Positions 1 through 12,404 of a stretch of 64,000 nt of DNA are shown in pieces. The position numbers and the translations under genes were made by a program. The stretch's first letter is position 1; the number at the start of each line of letters is the position of its first letter. The notes beneath the pieces were generated by a model that worked only from the letters and a program-made list of their open reading frames with translations, was not told the DNA's origin and searched no databases. The stretch is taken from the NCBI GenBank assembly GCA_019096195.1, contig JAGTXK010000052.1, positions 124,001 to 188,000 of the forward strand. Direction: 5' to 3'. Source of the DNA: Boletus sp. NGJ. Lineage: Eukaryota > Basidiomycota > Agaricomycetes > Boletales > Boletaceae.

Positions 1-3000
1 ATCTCGCGAGGGCTTTCGTTGATGTTCGCGTTCGTAGTGCAGCTATGTCGTCAGGAGGTCGCTGTGGTGGAGGCACTTGCTCCGAGTCGACGTATGAGGT
101 TCTTCTTCGTCGATGCTTTTTGGGCTAACTCGTATGCGTAGTCTGTCTCCGGCGATCGTGTATTTCCCTCAAGGGTAAATTCGTCGAATTGGATTAGCGT
201 GTGCGCCGCGCTGACCCCATGATTAGCATTTATTTAGTTACGGCACCTATTGATACCTATTACTATACCCAAATGATCGGAGATGCCAAGAATCCTCCAA
301 CTCTTCTCGCAGGCTCGTCATTCATCGGATTCGCTGTCATAGGTCAGTCCCGTCGGATCTCGTCGTGGAACTGGATCTAAAAGTGAAATAGACACCGACC
401 CTTACATTCCTAATGGTTACGGCGCTGAGTGGTTCACCAATCAGGATAACTTGTACGGATTATCGAATACCTTTCGTCTTTCATGTGCTGAGATTCGTCT
501 CGATGTAGCTTCCGCTCTGTGCGGAACTTGATCATCGACTTGAGGCAGATTCCCTCCGGGAACCAGGCATTCGGTTTACACTGGCAGGTGGCTCAGGGGA
601 CTTCGTTGTTTAATATCGTGGTCGAGATGTCCACTGCCTCTGGCACGCAGCATCAAGGTAAGAAAGGAGCTGCATCTCTTGGGATGAACCTAATTTTTTG
701 TGACAGGGATATTCATGGAGAACGGAAGGTTGGCATTCATTATTTTTTTTCGGTAATATATGCTTGGTTTATACTGACACGCCTCGATCTCTCTAGCGGT
801 GGTGTCATAACAGGTAAGTAGCCATAAACGATGTACAACATGGACGCTTACATCTCGTCAGATCTTGTTTTCAATGGAGGTAATCAACGATCTTCAGTGA
901 ACGGAACAGAATAATAGACTCTCATTCAGGACACATTGGTATTGAGGTTGGAAACCAACAGCTCACGGTTCGCAACCTTACAATCAATAATGCTAACATT
1001 GGTGAGTGGAAGGGGTGATGTATGTAAACGGACACTCATCAGGTACTTCCCAGCTGTATCGAATATCTGGGACTGGGGTCCGTTGTTCCACTGTGGATCA
1101 AAGAGACGTTTCCCTGACATCTCCATCAGGGTTCACATTCCAAGGTGTTACTATCAACAACTGCCAGGTAAGTGGATTTGAGTTGCTTGCGCTTTGAAAG
1201 TGGAGCATGCCCGATCCTTTTGTACAGGTTGGCTTTGCCATAGGAGTTGGTGGAGAGACGATAGCGACTCAGGTGAAGTATTTCACCATGGACACCTTTT
1301 TTTTTTCCATTAGTAACCAGACGTATTCAGGGTGTTGGTTCGGATGTCATCGTCGATGCAGTCGTTACCAACACACCCATCTTCATTCAAGCATCTGTCG
1401 CCAGTAACGGCACCCTTCCGTACTCCTTGATTCTCAACAATATCCAGCTGTCGGGCGTTCCAACGGCAGTCGGCGATGCCAATGGAACTACTATCCTCGC
1501 AGGAGGTACTACTACTATCGCCTCGTGGGCTCAAGGAAACGAGTACTCCGGAACTAGCGGCCAGAAGACCTGGGTACAGGGCAACATTGCCTCGCCCAAC
1601 AAGCCCTCAGTGCTCCTTGACAGCTCGGGCCGAATCTTTGGAAAAGCACATCCTCAATACGCAAGCTACGCAGTGGACCAGTTCATTAGCGTCAAGAGCC
1701 AAGGTGCCAAGGGTGATGGCCAGACGGATGACACTAGTGCTATCCAGAACGTCTTCAACCAGGTATACCCCTGGATTTGTGTTGGCATTGGAATCGCCAT
1801 TTTAACATGTTTGTCTCACAGTACGCAGGGTGCAAGATCATTTTCTTCGATGCGGGTGTGTACTATGTCACAGACACGATCTCCATTCCTGCGGGAACTC
1901 GGATTACCGGGGAGGCATGGTCCGTCATCCTCGCAGGAGGCAGCAATTTCCAATCTCAGGGCAACCCGCGCGTCGTTGTACAAGCAGGCACTTCTGGCTC
2001 CCAGGATGTCCTGGAGATCAGTGACATGGTGTTCTCCACGGCTGGTCCTAGTGAGTGAAATACTACCTGTTCACGGGTGATCTCAACATATTCCAGCTCC
2101 TGGGGCAATCGTGCTTGAATGGAATGTCCACGATCCCTCTGGCCAGCAAGGCGCTGCTGGTCTCTGGGATACTCACATCCGGTAAGTCATCTATTACCAC
2201 TGCGAGAATTTCGCTCATCCTTTTGATCGACAGGCTCGGAGGAGGTCTGTACGGTACTCCTTTGGTATACAGCACCAACTAATAGAGTGCATCTAGCTGT
2301 GGGTACCAACATGGAATATTCGAACTGCCGAAATGGCACTGTGAACACGGCATGCCAGGCTGCGTTCTTGGGTATCCATCTGACCTCTGGATCTAGCGCA
2401 TACTTTGAGGTTCGTGGTATTGATACGTTTATCCCCACGTTGTCGCATTCATCGAATGATCAGGGGACCTGGGTATGGACCGCAGACCACGATCTAGATG
2501 CATCCTCCATCACGGACCAAATTTCGGTCTTCACTGGGCGTGGTATCCTTTCAGAATCAGCGGGACCTGTTTGGTTGATTGGAACTTGTAAGTCGATAGC
2601 ATCTTTTTTTTTTTTTTTTTTTTTTTTTGATCTTGACGACGCTCATGCCCACAGCTTGTGAGTCTCTTCGAGTCTATTGGTTCTATAGATGCCCGATGGA
2701 TGACATGCCATTCCAGCGGAACACGCTGCTCTCTACCAGTATAACTTGGTGAACGCTCAGAATCACTACATCGGGTTTGCTCAGACAGAAACTGTAGGCG
2801 ATCATTCATTTGATATTTCTCTTTTCCGAGATGCACAAGTTGACGTTATATCCGCTCCTCCAGCCTTACTATCAACCTGTCCCCGTCGTCCCAGCGCCAT
2901 ATAGTATCGATTCCACTTATCATGACCCCAGTTATCCCAGTGGTCTCGGCTCAGCTTGGTCGATGTACATACAATCTTCGTCCAACATTTTGGTCTTTGG

Positions 3001-3374
3001 TGAGTAGCGTCACGATCCCTACGTCGTCTCTTTCAAAATTTTTATTTTTATTTTTATTTTTTATAAACGACTGGTAGGCGCTGGTTTTTATAGCTTTTAC
3101 CAAGTGAGTGTCTATTCAAGCTCTATCCGAATCATCCGACACCACCCCCCTTTTTTAAAAAAAATTATCTTTGTAGAACTACGTCCAGACCTGCCTCACC
3201 CCCAGCTCGTGTCAATCACAAATCTTCAACGTCGACTCGGCGTCGAGCGTGACTGTCTGGAGCGTGTCTACGGTCGGTACGACGTACCAGCTCAGCGTGA
3301 ACGGAAACGGGGTCATCAATCAGGCCAACAATTTGGATGGGTTCCAAAGCACGTTTACCACCTGGACTCCGTGA
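1..3374 (+). CDS. GH55-type exo-beta-1,3-glucanase, 5' end cut by window
   Basis: Secreted glycoside hydrolase of family GH55 (tandem pectate-lyase-like beta-helices), expected to release glucose or gentiobiose from beta-1,3-glucans of fungal cell walls. The gene is split into many short exons. Readable family blocks are GGRCGGGTCSEST near 52-93, APIDTYYYTQMIGDA near 247-290, FRSVRNLIIDLRQIPSGNQAF near 511-570, the second-helix entry SVKSQGAKGDGQTDDTSAI near 1690-1745, and EHAALYQYNLVNAQNHYIGF near 2717-2780. The last exon ends FQSTFTTWTP at about 3371, with a TGA at 3372-3374. That same site also reads as a GTGAGT donor, so a short extra exon after 3490 is possible. The N-terminus and signal peptide lie before the window. 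One intron carries a 25-T run (2604-2628). Family call is firm; exact exon borders are by eye. Confidence 0.88.
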
Positions 3375-3868
3375 GTTATGTTTTGCCCCTTTGTGGAAAG
3401 GCGTGGCAGGTGTGGTATTCGGTGAATGTTGTTGCTTGTACAACTCGATTCTTTCTTTTTTTTTCTTTTTTTTCTTTTGGGTGACTGTAGTCACCCACGA
3501 TGGTTCGTCCGGCGTATGTTAAAGTTGAAGTGTATTGTTGAGTTCGCGTGTAATTGTCAAATGATAAGTAGGCCCTGTATCGGAATGAGATTATTTCAAA
3601 AATCGCGTCGTGGCGTCGTTCCTGCTATCCATCAACCGCGACGATAACGGTCCTAATTTCGACGCGGCCATGTCCTAACCTGGACCTGCAATGGCCCATT
3701 GGTTTGCTGGTACCAGCAATGATATCCTCGGACGAAACTCTGCCACTTTACCGGGATCACAAAGCGCACGACTACGAGATACAGCAAACGAAAAAGAAAG
3801 ACAATACGTTCCGGACGACGGGAATCTCCATACAGTACATACAGAGAAGAGCAGACCGTCCGTTACCA
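3375..3868. other. Intergenic, convergent 3' regions
   Basis: About 0.5 kb between the GH55 stop and the stop of the convergent CNNM-like gene. It contains a T-rich tract near 3450-3480, which may be an intron if GH55 splices once more. No other coding signal is recognised. Confidence 0.5.
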
Positions 3869-6105
3869 TCAGCTCTTGGGCGAGTCATTCACAGCACCAT
3901 ATTGCAACGGCGTCTGATGGTGTAACATCCCTGTATCCCTCGCATGTGCGTGACCGACGGAGTGGTATTGCAGCTGATGTTGCTGTATTTGTTGTTGTAT
4001 TTGTTGGGGCGTATGTGGAGCAAGTGGCGAAAACAACGCATGTTCGCTCGGGAGGGGAGGGGAGGCTAGCAGGGGTGTACACTCGGCGGAGACGATGCGG
4101 GTAAAGGTGCGTTCGCGTTCGACGATTCTGTCAATGGAGGTGGGAACGAGTTGGGGATGGAAAACCAATACGCACCCGCGCATCAGAGCTGCATTCGTAA
4201 GCCGTTTCGCGTGTCGCTTACTCTGATTGTCTTCAAACTGATCCGTCTCGTCGACAATCTCTTCTGAAATGATCTCCTATACAACCGTTGCGTCGCGACC
4301 GGACGTGAATGCAAATGGCAAAAAGCGCGCGATGATATCAGTCACAGGCGACAAGGCGAATCTCACGCTTACCTCGATGATATCTACGGTCGGTCAGCGA
4401 CGACCGACTTGAAAGGCAACGCGAAGACGTACCTTCGAGGGTGATCACGCCGATACCACCACCAGCAAGGCCGGGCGTGCGGCTCACTAGCAATAAATGC
4501 GCACGTCCAGTTTGACTTTTGAATAGGGGTGAGACAAAACGACTCGAGATGGCTGCCCACGTACAAATAATCCAATGCGTGGAAACAATTGATGGATGGA
4601 TGCGCTTCCGGCAAAATCGAGAGTTTAAAATGAGACACGGGGAGCGCTTTTGCGGGGTCGTACGCGAGGAGCTATACGGGTGCGACGCATTAACCTTGGG
4701 GGATGCGACAAAGAAGAGGGGGACCTTTTTGACAAGGAGAAGCCCCCGAAAGGCGAGTGGCTCGCCTGGTTCGTGTATAGGTATGCGCGAATAGCCACTG
4801 TTGAGTCTGTTAAGCGATTGGACAATCAGAACAAGCATGATGTCGGTGAGGATGAACGTGCATGGCGTCCACGGTGGCATGATCCATAACTGTATCCACA
4901 CAGAGGGTGACGACATCCTGATGTGGGACGTTCTTGTGAGGTGGTGTGGGTGGGTAGCAAGTGCGCGCCGCACCTTGATGGGGGTCATGATGGTCTCTAC
5001 GTTTTTCGTGTTGAGTTCCAAGACGCCGTTGAGGATGCTGATTTCGTCATCGCGGAGGGGCTCCTCGCCGGTGCGATGGAACTGTAGGAACGACTTGAGC
5101 TCCGCCTTCTTGTACGTATGCGCCTCGTTTACGCCGAGGACATGGTCTAAAAGCTTGGCAATGGGCCAAGCAATCGGGGCTAGAGCGGGCTAGAGGACAT
5201 ACTTTTTGGAAAAGGAAAGCGACATACCAAACACATACATGAGAGAGAGCACAAAGGGAGCGCAACGAGCGCCGACTGCGAGGCCGTATCTTACGCTGAC
5301 TGCTTGTGGGATGATCCTAGACAAGGGTCTAGAGTGTGTGCTAGGTGTTGCACAAGAGGAAAAGACGTACTCTCTGTAAAGGAAAAAGTGAGATGAGAGC
5401 AAGGAAAGCGGCGGCCACACGTACCCAAAGATGACTGACGGGGATCTGGGGGTGAGGAAGCGAGACGACAAAGAGATATGCAAGTCGTACCAATCGCGGT
5501 CGTGGAGATGGCGACGGCTGCAATACCACCGCCAATCTGGGGAAACAGTTTGGTAATGTCCGAGGCAAGCATGGGATGATGCGTACGGCACCGTCCAAAA
5601 AGATGGGTAAACTCTCGTTGACGATCTGGGGAGGCGTGAAAAAGGGGGGGTGCCGACGAGACAAACGTTTACGTACGACGTTGGCTAGGAGAAGGACCTG
5701 GAGGGGTGTGTGAGCAAAGGCGGTTGAGGGAAAGAGATGGGTGTGCTGACGACGAGGACCCAATGGCGGCCTTTGTGCATGAGCCGCAGGACTGGGAGGA
5801 TGAGAAGAGAGGCGGGCGAGAGATGGGGGCGAGAGCACCTTTTTGCGCGTTTTTGCGTTCGACCACGTCTTCTGAAGAGGTTGCTAGGACGCGAAGGTGA
5901 AGTTCGTCGAGGCCCATGAGACCGAGAGTAAGGCTGGGACCGGGTGTTAGGTGGTCGGCTGTGAGAGGATACTGAGCATTACCCCGCAAATACGCCGCCT
6001 GCGAGGACGAGGACGGCGCTGATGGCTATTTTACCCCAGAATTCGGGAGAGCCGACTTGTTCTTCGCTTGTTGTGGGAGGGACATGGAGGAGGGAAAGGA
6101 GCATT
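3869..6105 (-). CDS. MAM3: CNNM/Mam3-like membrane protein (DUF21 + CBS pair)
   Basis: Fungal member of the CNNM/CorC family: a DUF21 transmembrane domain followed by a CBS-pair domain, linked to divalent-cation (Mg/Mn) homeostasis at vacuolar or other membranes. Read on the minus strand, the start MLLSLLHVPPTTSEEQ leads into a first membrane segment KIAISAVLVLAGGVFAG and the hallmark LTLGLMGLDELHLRVLATS. Further exons give VLLLANVV, VNESLPIFLDGAV, IGGGIAAVAISTTAI, IIPQAVSVRYGLAVGARCAP, then EAHTYKKAELKSFLQFHRTG and VLELNTKNVETIMTPIK. The CBS part shows SGYSRIPIHEPGEPLAFRG and GGIGVITLEDVIEEII-like text. A Gln/His-rich tail ends at LQYGAVNDSPKS. At least eight short introns are needed. The start faces the Trm2 start with only about 75 bp between. 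Confidence 0.85.
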
Positions 6106-6180
6106 GGCGTTGCGATGGGAGGGGACCCGACCCCTTTTATACGCGGCGCTTGTTTTGAAATGGGGCCGACTCGTTCGATC
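6106..6180. promoter_or_regulatory. Compact bidirectional promoter region
   Basis: The predicted start codons of the CNNM-like gene (minus) and the Trm2-like gene (plus) are about 75 bp apart, so both 5' regions must share this segment or overlap each other's first exon. It contains a TTTTATA-like stretch near 6136-6142 on the plus strand. The reading frame on the plus side is open further upstream, so the Trm2 start could lie earlier. Confidence 0.45.
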
Positions 6181-7834
6181 ATGGCCTCGATCCGACCCCG
6201 CCGCGCGATCGAGGACGACGTTCTCTGGCACGATGTCCGCGCACTCCTCGGCCGTGTCGACGCCGTCCAGCGCGAGTCGCCGTTTCGCTTTCGCCAAGAG
6301 ATCGAAGTCACCGTCGACCGTCTCTCCGCCACCGGAAATGCGCTCGCACTGCACTCGTCCTGGGTCGTCGTCGCGCCCTTTGCGCTCCCCGGAGAACGCA
6401 TTCGCGTGCGCGTGTACCGCAGCGCACATCTCCACTCCTTTGCCGACCTCGTCGCCGTCGTCGCGCCCAACCCCGAGCTGAGAGACGACCGCAGGGTGCA
6501 GTGCAGGTACTTTGGCAGGTGCTCTGGCTGCCAGTACCAGGTGCGCCCATCCAACCTCGATCGACCGACCGCGCGCGCTCACCTCCGCCCCAGATGCTCT
6601 CCTACGAAAGCCAGCTCGAGATCAAGCGCGACGTCGTCGTCAACGCATACCAGAACTTTTCAAGCAAGTCGTCGAGTCGAGAGCGTCTCTCGTCCTCGCT
6701 AACACGTCTCCAGACCTGCCCCCATCCGCGCTGCCGACCGTCCTCCCCACCATCGGCTCTCCGAAACAGTACCACTATCGCACAAAGATCACCCCCCACT
6801 ACGAGGCACCTCCCAAAAAAGCGCGCGCAGATCGTTCCATCAAACCAGACTGGCTCAAGATCGGCTTCAACGAAGTCGGAAAAAAGTCCGTCATTGACAT
6901 CGAGGTCCGTCGTTCGTCTTCCTCCCCCGCTTTTTCTCTCTTCACATCTCGCCAGGAGTGTCCCATCGCCACCCCAGTACTCAACAAAGCCCTCGGTCCG
7001 ATTCGCGAAAACATCATCCAGTAAGCCCCACCTACCCCGCCTCCCTCCTCCTCGCCGCTCACTCGGAACAGAAACATTTGGTCCCGCAAAAAAGGCGTCT
7101 CCCTCCTCCTCCGCGACTCCCTCGACCGATCCACCCCCATCGACACCACCGACACCGCCCCAGACGACCCCGCCCAACACATCTGCATCACCGACCACAA
7201 AGAGACCGTGCGCGAACGCGTCGGAAACACCTACTTTGAGTTCCCCGGTCACGCATTTTTCCAAAACAACAACGCCATTCTCGTCCCGCTCACCGACTAC
7301 GTCCGGGACGCCATATTCCCCGTCGACCCAGGTGCAACCACACCACCGACCCATCTCGTCGACGCCTACTGCGGCAGCGGCCTCTTCTCCATCCTCCTCT
7401 CCCCCCACTTCAACACCGTCGCCGGCATCGAACTCGCCACAGACGCCATCCGCGCCGCCAACGCCAACGCCCAACTAAACCACCTCCCCCCCGACAAATG
7501 CACCTTTCTCGCCGGGGATGCATCCCACATCTTTGCCACAGTACACGCCTTTCCGCGCGACACAACGGCCGTGATCGTCGATCCCCCGCGCAAGGGGTGT
7601 GATGCGAAATTCCTCGAACAGCTGTTGGCGTTTGGCGCGGGGAACGATCGTCTACGTGAGCTGCAACGTGCATACGCAGGCGAGGGACGTCGGGATGATA
7701 GTGAGCAGGTCCGAGGCGGAGCAAGGCACACAGCCGCGGAAAAAGTACGTGCTCGAGAGTCTGAGGGGTTTCGATTTATTCCCGCAGACGGCGCACGTCG
7801 AGAGTGTTGCAGTGTTGAGGTTGGAAAAGGTTGA
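6181..7834 (+). CDS. TRM2: tRNA (uracil-5-)-methyltransferase, Trm2/TrmA family
   Basis: SAM-dependent enzyme expected to make m5U54 (T-loop ribothymidine) in tRNA. N-terminal TRAM-like stretch FRFRQEIEVTVDRLSATGNALA (about residues 35-56), an iron-sulfur-type Cys cluster CRYFGRCSGCQYQ, then LSYESQLEIKRDVV. After short introns come YHYRTKITPHYEAP, FFQNNNAILVPLTDYV, the SAM motif LVDAYCGSGLFSILLS, VIVDPPRKGC and the catalytic-loop text YVSCNVHTQARDVGMI. The C-terminus LFPQTAHVESVAVLRLEKVD carries the family's HVE signature. The start at 6181 is chosen because it opens the conserved N-terminus; an upstream in-frame ATG exists. Roughly five introns, one of them near 40 bp. Order and motifs make the family firm. 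Confidence 0.88.
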
Positions 7835-7902
7835 CTAGGACTGATGGGCTTCTCCGGATGCGGCGCCGATAAAGTTACACGTAAACACCAGAATATGACT
7901 CG

Positions 7903-9360
7903 ATGCAACCAGATAAAAAGGTCCCCATTCCTACAACCCAAGACATGACCGTCGAGATGAACGAGCACGACGAACCGGCGCAGCTTGATGTGCGTGCGCG
8001 CGTTACTCTCCCCGCTCGATCTAAGACATTTCAGATCGCCAAACTGACAATCAAGCTGACCGAGACGCCGAAACCCCTGCTAGATGTCAACAAGCTCCAG
8101 TTCGGCGCGGTGAGTGTTCCAAACCTCGTCGGATCGTCCGTCGATCTGACCGGCCCGCCTGTAACAGAACTTTAGCGACCACATGGCCATCACCTCGTTC
8201 CATCCCGCCTCTGGATGGTCCCCTCCAGAAATCAAACCGTACGCACCGCTCACCCTCGACCCTTCCTCGTCCTGCTTCCAATACGGCGGCAACGTATTCG
8301 AGGGCTTAAAGGTAGCGTCGTGGGTGCTCGATCGACCTGGCTGACCGCGCGTGACTTGTTACTAGGCTTACCTGGGTCCCGACGGTAAAGCGCGCTTGTT
8401 CCGCCCCGATATGAACATGCGCCGCTTGGAACGCTCCGTGGCGCGTTTAGCGCTTCCCGTGAGTAGGCACTTCTCCCTCCCCGTCCCCGTCCCCGTCCCC
8501 CGCTGAGTCATCCACGACTGCAGCCCATCGACGGCGACGCCGTCCTCGCCCTCATCAAACGCCTCGTCCAGACCGAAAAACGCTGGATCCCCACCGTATC
8601 GGGCTACAGTCTCTACATCCGACCCACCATCATCGCTACGCGCCCAGCACTCGGCATCACCGCCTCCGACCACGCCATCCTCTACATCCTCGCATCCCCC
8701 AGCGCACCCTTCTTCCAACGCCCCATCTCCCTCCTCGCAGTAACCAACGCCGTACGCGCTTGGCCAGGCGGCACAGGCGGCGATAAATTCAGCGGTAACT
8801 ATTCCCCCGGGTTCTTACCCCAACGCGAGGCGGTCGCGCGGGGGTACGATCAGGTGTTGTGGCTCTTTGGAGAGAAAAATGGGTCACCGAGGGGGGGGCG
8901 ATGAATGTCTTTGTCGTGCTCCGACGCGCGGATACCGGTGCGTCTCTCTTTATGGGCCCAAATTGAATTGACAGTGTGTGCAGGGTTGGACGTGATCACT
9001 CCCCCGCTGGACGGGACGATTCTCCCCGGCGTCACTCGCGCCTCGTGTCTCGCCCTCGTCTCCGATCCTTCTTTCTACCCCGACACCACTCTTTTCCCCA
9101 TCGAACGCGGTTTCACGATCGCAGACCTAAAACGCTGGTCTGCCGACGACACCCTCCTCGAAGTCCTCTGCGTCGGAACGGCCGTGATCGTCGGCGCCGT
9201 ACACCGCATCGGGTTCGAAGGACGGGATATCGAGGTGCCCACGTACGCGTCCGAGGACCCGAACGGGTTGGGGCCTGTCGGGAGGGCGCTTAGAGGGAGG
9301 ATATTGGCGGTGCAGGAGGGGAGGGAGACGTATAAAGGGTGGGGGGTCGTGTGTGAGTAG
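7903..9360 (+). CDS. Branched-chain amino acid aminotransferase with apparent frameshift
   Basis: Class IV PLP aminotransferase interconverting Leu/Ile/Val and their 2-keto acids with 2-oxoglutarate. Exons, joined at four short introns, read FGA|NFSDHMAI, FQYGGNVFEGLK|AYLG, LALP|PIDGDAV and ADTG|LDVITPPLD. The PLP lysine motif GGTGGDKFSGNYSPG is intact near 8770-8810, followed by YDQVLWLFGE. Directly after this, near 8872-8882, the frame changes: an A5 run is followed in another frame by WVTEGGAMNVFVVLRRADT, the expected continuation. One base appears to be missing. The rest, DGTILPGVTRASC to ETYKGWGVV, is intact. This may be a base-calling error in the A/G-rich run or a true loss of function. 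The gene otherwise looks fully conserved, ending convergent with the first ChaC copy. Confidence 0.85.
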
Positions 9361-9570
9361 CTCGTACGCGCTGTGGTTGTATCGCGATTCGGGTATATTT
9401 CCAGACGTAACACGTCGTCTATCATGGTACAAGTATCTAACGCTCTCCCAATCATATATAGAGCCACGAACGCACCCCCCCCCCCCGGTTTGCTAGATAA
9501 AATGAATTGTCCAAACAGCGCGGCGCACCGCGCTTGGTCATGCAATACAGACCTGGCCTGGTCACGGTCG

Positions 9571-10880
9571 TCAATAGCACAGGACCTTCTCCCCGCGTTC
9601 CTTGTCGAGCTGCCTGATCTTGTTCTGTACAGCCAAAAAGTGTGTCAATCCGCGGAGATCGTGAACCAGTGCGTGGGATCAAAGGAGCCAAAAAAAAAAA
9701 AAAAAAGGGCGACCCACCTCGAGGGCAAACAAGTGTGCGTCATACGACGCCGGTGCGAGCGCACGCATGCTCTCTGCAAGCTGGTAGAGATAGTCCTGTG
9801 TGTATATCAGCGCACATGCCATCATGTATCTCCGTTTACGAGGACATGCCTTGTTCCGACCCGACAAACCAACCGAGCGCCAGATATGCGCTGCGAGCGC
9901 ATCCAGCGGTTCAGAGCGGACTATGGACGCGTCGGCAACGACTCGACTTTACACGCTTTAAAGTGGATCTCGGACGTACCGAAAGAGGGATTGTCCGGTC
10001 GGCTGATATAGCACTGCATGCAGAGGTCGTCGTCATCGCGTCGAGTTCATGAATCCAAACCACGCACACATGCATCGCGTATGATCACCCTCTCCTTCCC
10101 GCCGTCCATCGTATATACGTCCAGCGTTTCTACCGTGTAGTCCTTCCGCCACGCGCGTCACGTGAGGTCATGATGTGTGAAGAGAGAAAAAAACACACCG
10201 TCTCTCGATTGTCTACGACACGTCGTTGGGTTTCCGAGTCGGAAAGACGAACGTGGGACGCACCGAGGTTATCACGGACTTTGGCGACGTGCGCCGGGTC
10301 AATGGTAAACGCTACGCCTATTCACCCGCCATCATCAGCGTGTCCGACACCATGATTAGGGGGGTGGGAGTACTCACCCCACACGATATCCTCGTCCGGA
10401 TGTGCATCCTGATCGATGCCAGGACCATGGTAAAAAAAAAAAAAGCGGATACGTGAGTCTCTTCCGCGCATGAGAAATAAGAGTGAGACACGCACAGTTG
10501 TACAAATTTGGTCCCAGTCTTGTTTGTGAATGATCGTCACCACGCGTCCGGGGTTCTTGGGGTGTGAACGTCGTTATCAAAAGGTTCCGAAGCCGCGGGT
10601 GTGAGTAGACCTACCTCTGGCGTCCCCCGGTGGTCGTACGATTTCAAGGCAAAACGGCGGACAAACCCTTTCAAGAAGCCGGGGACTAATATGGTGTTGG
10701 GGTGCGGGGGTACCACAGAGGCGAAATGCAGGGCTTACCCTGCGATATCACGTGTGGGGGAGGCTATCAATGACCACCGAGTACTCGGTTCAGCTCGTTC
10801 GACTCCCAACGAACCCAGGAAAGACCCACCTTGAAAATGAGAGATCCATATCCGAATACGACGAACGGAGAGGGAGCCAT
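9571..10880 (-). CDS. GCG1: ChaC-type gamma-glutamylcyclotransferase, copy A
   Basis: ChaC/Gcg1 family, which cleaves glutathione to 5-oxoproline and Cys-Gly in the cytosol. The first exon reads MAPSPFVVFGYGSLIFK with the family's YGSL substrate loop. Later exons give PGFLKGFVRRFALKSYDHRG followed by TPE, GRVVTIIHKQDWDQI, a GVAFTIDPAHVAKVRD block, YTVETLDVYTMDG, PSFVG/PLDALAAHIW-like text, DYLYQLAESMRALAPASYDAH and the tail DLRGLTHFLAVQNKIRQLDK ending EKVLCY. About seven short introns are needed, one carrying poly-A/T runs. It faces the BCAT gene tail to tail. A paralogue (copy B) lies about 3.5 kb downstream on the same strand. Confidence 0.82.
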
Positions 10881-12404
10881 CGTTCTTGTCAAGTTACCAA
10901 AGGCCGGTTCGACTCCCTCCCACTATATATGTGCCCCCTTTGCTGGACGTGGACGTAATAACATGACGGCGCCCGAAGTTTGAGAATCAGCCAATGCTCG
11001 CGTGTTCGGATACCAGCTCGGTCTCGTATGTGCGTTACGGCAAGGGTGATTTCAAAAACAGGAGCTTAATGAAGGCTTTTGCGCCATCCTTCCTCCGAGG
11101 CGCCCGGTTAAACCAACGCCGGCGAGGTTTCCCTATTCATTAATGGTTCTGCAGCGAAGTTGCTGCTAGTACCTAGAACATGGCACACATAACCGTCTTC
11201 GAGTTCGAGTTCTGCCGAACGCTGCATTCTTCAAGGGCGTTGTTCATTTTTATGTAAACGCACACGATGATCGGCAGTCCTAGGCGAACATGCACGAAAG
11301 AGCGTCATGATACCTACGAGCGCTGATTGGCTGTGTGTTCTGCATTGTGTTTCCCCTTCACCGCTGTATACCGTGTCGATGATGCTATACACACCGGCGG
11401 AGGTGAGTGAGGAGGACAGCTTATCTGAAAGGAAGGTCATCGGAAACACGCCCAAGTTATTATTTAATTATGCGAATGAGCACGTACTGCGTGGCTTCCA
11501 TTCCTTCGAATAGTACTACCCTCATTGTTCCGGGATACGGTACGTTGCACTTCCGTGTAACTGCTGCAAGAGATCTGGCTTGGCACGTCACAACTGCATT
11601 TGATTGTGCCTTCCTCGTCCCAACTCGGACTTCATGACGGGTGTTCTGTTCTGCACAGCCAAACCATATCTCGCCACCATAGTAATGATCCAAGACTCTC
11701 TGTGCGGTTGAGTGAAACTTTAAGCATTCCACACCGTCGCGGCAGTTGCCGAGGCGGATTCAGTACAGTTGCAGCATCCAGAGTCTGAGTCCTTGTCAGC
11801 GTCGTCCTTCACTCTAGCCTGTCCAGCGAAAACTTTTGAGTTTCTGGCCTCGTTGAGTTCTCCTTACTAAACACCTCAAATGGGGGCCACGGTCCGACAT
11901 CACTCTTATCGCAAGGGTTCATCAAGTCACCGAGTTCACTGTCCATTCCTCACTACCGTCACCATAATGGCGTGGTAAGATTCCCCTGCCTCGGACATAG
12001 TCTATTTGAACAACTATAGATAGGCGGGAATATTGCTCCCTTCGCAACTACCGCTGGCAAAGTCTTATCTGATTCGCGTCCGCCACACCTTCTCTTCATT
12101 GGCCGCCAAAGTTCTTCAGTCATCGCTCTTAATGCTTAAGGCCCAGGGCTGTGTTACATCGTCAAGTGATGACGTTTCACATTCCTGATGTCGGACTGTC
12201 AAACCGTCAGCCCAGCACTTCTCCTATTCGACAGGAAATTTTCATCTGACACATTACCTGATGTTGCTTATTACCCGGTTCGAGGGCCATTTAAAGTCGT
12301 TCCTCACGATGGCGTACTTTATTTCACCCGTTATCCTCGTTCGGCTATATCCATCTTAATTCATCTGCGCTCGTAGTCTTTGTCATCGATCACCCACAAC
12401 AGTC
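10881..12404. other. Intergenic, about 1.5 kb
   Basis: Upstream of both ChaC copy A (minus) and the alpha/beta hydrolase (plus). Open frames here are short and I recognise none as a protein. The first hundred bases must contain the ChaC-A promoter and the last few hundred the hydrolase promoter. Nothing else is supported. Confidence 0.5.

Noticed and set aside
6602-7474. Long minus-strand frame opposite the Trm2 gene (290 codons, Gly/Val/Glu-rich)
   Set aside because: It is the complement of a GC-rich coding region with strong codon bias; the plus strand has clear family motifs.
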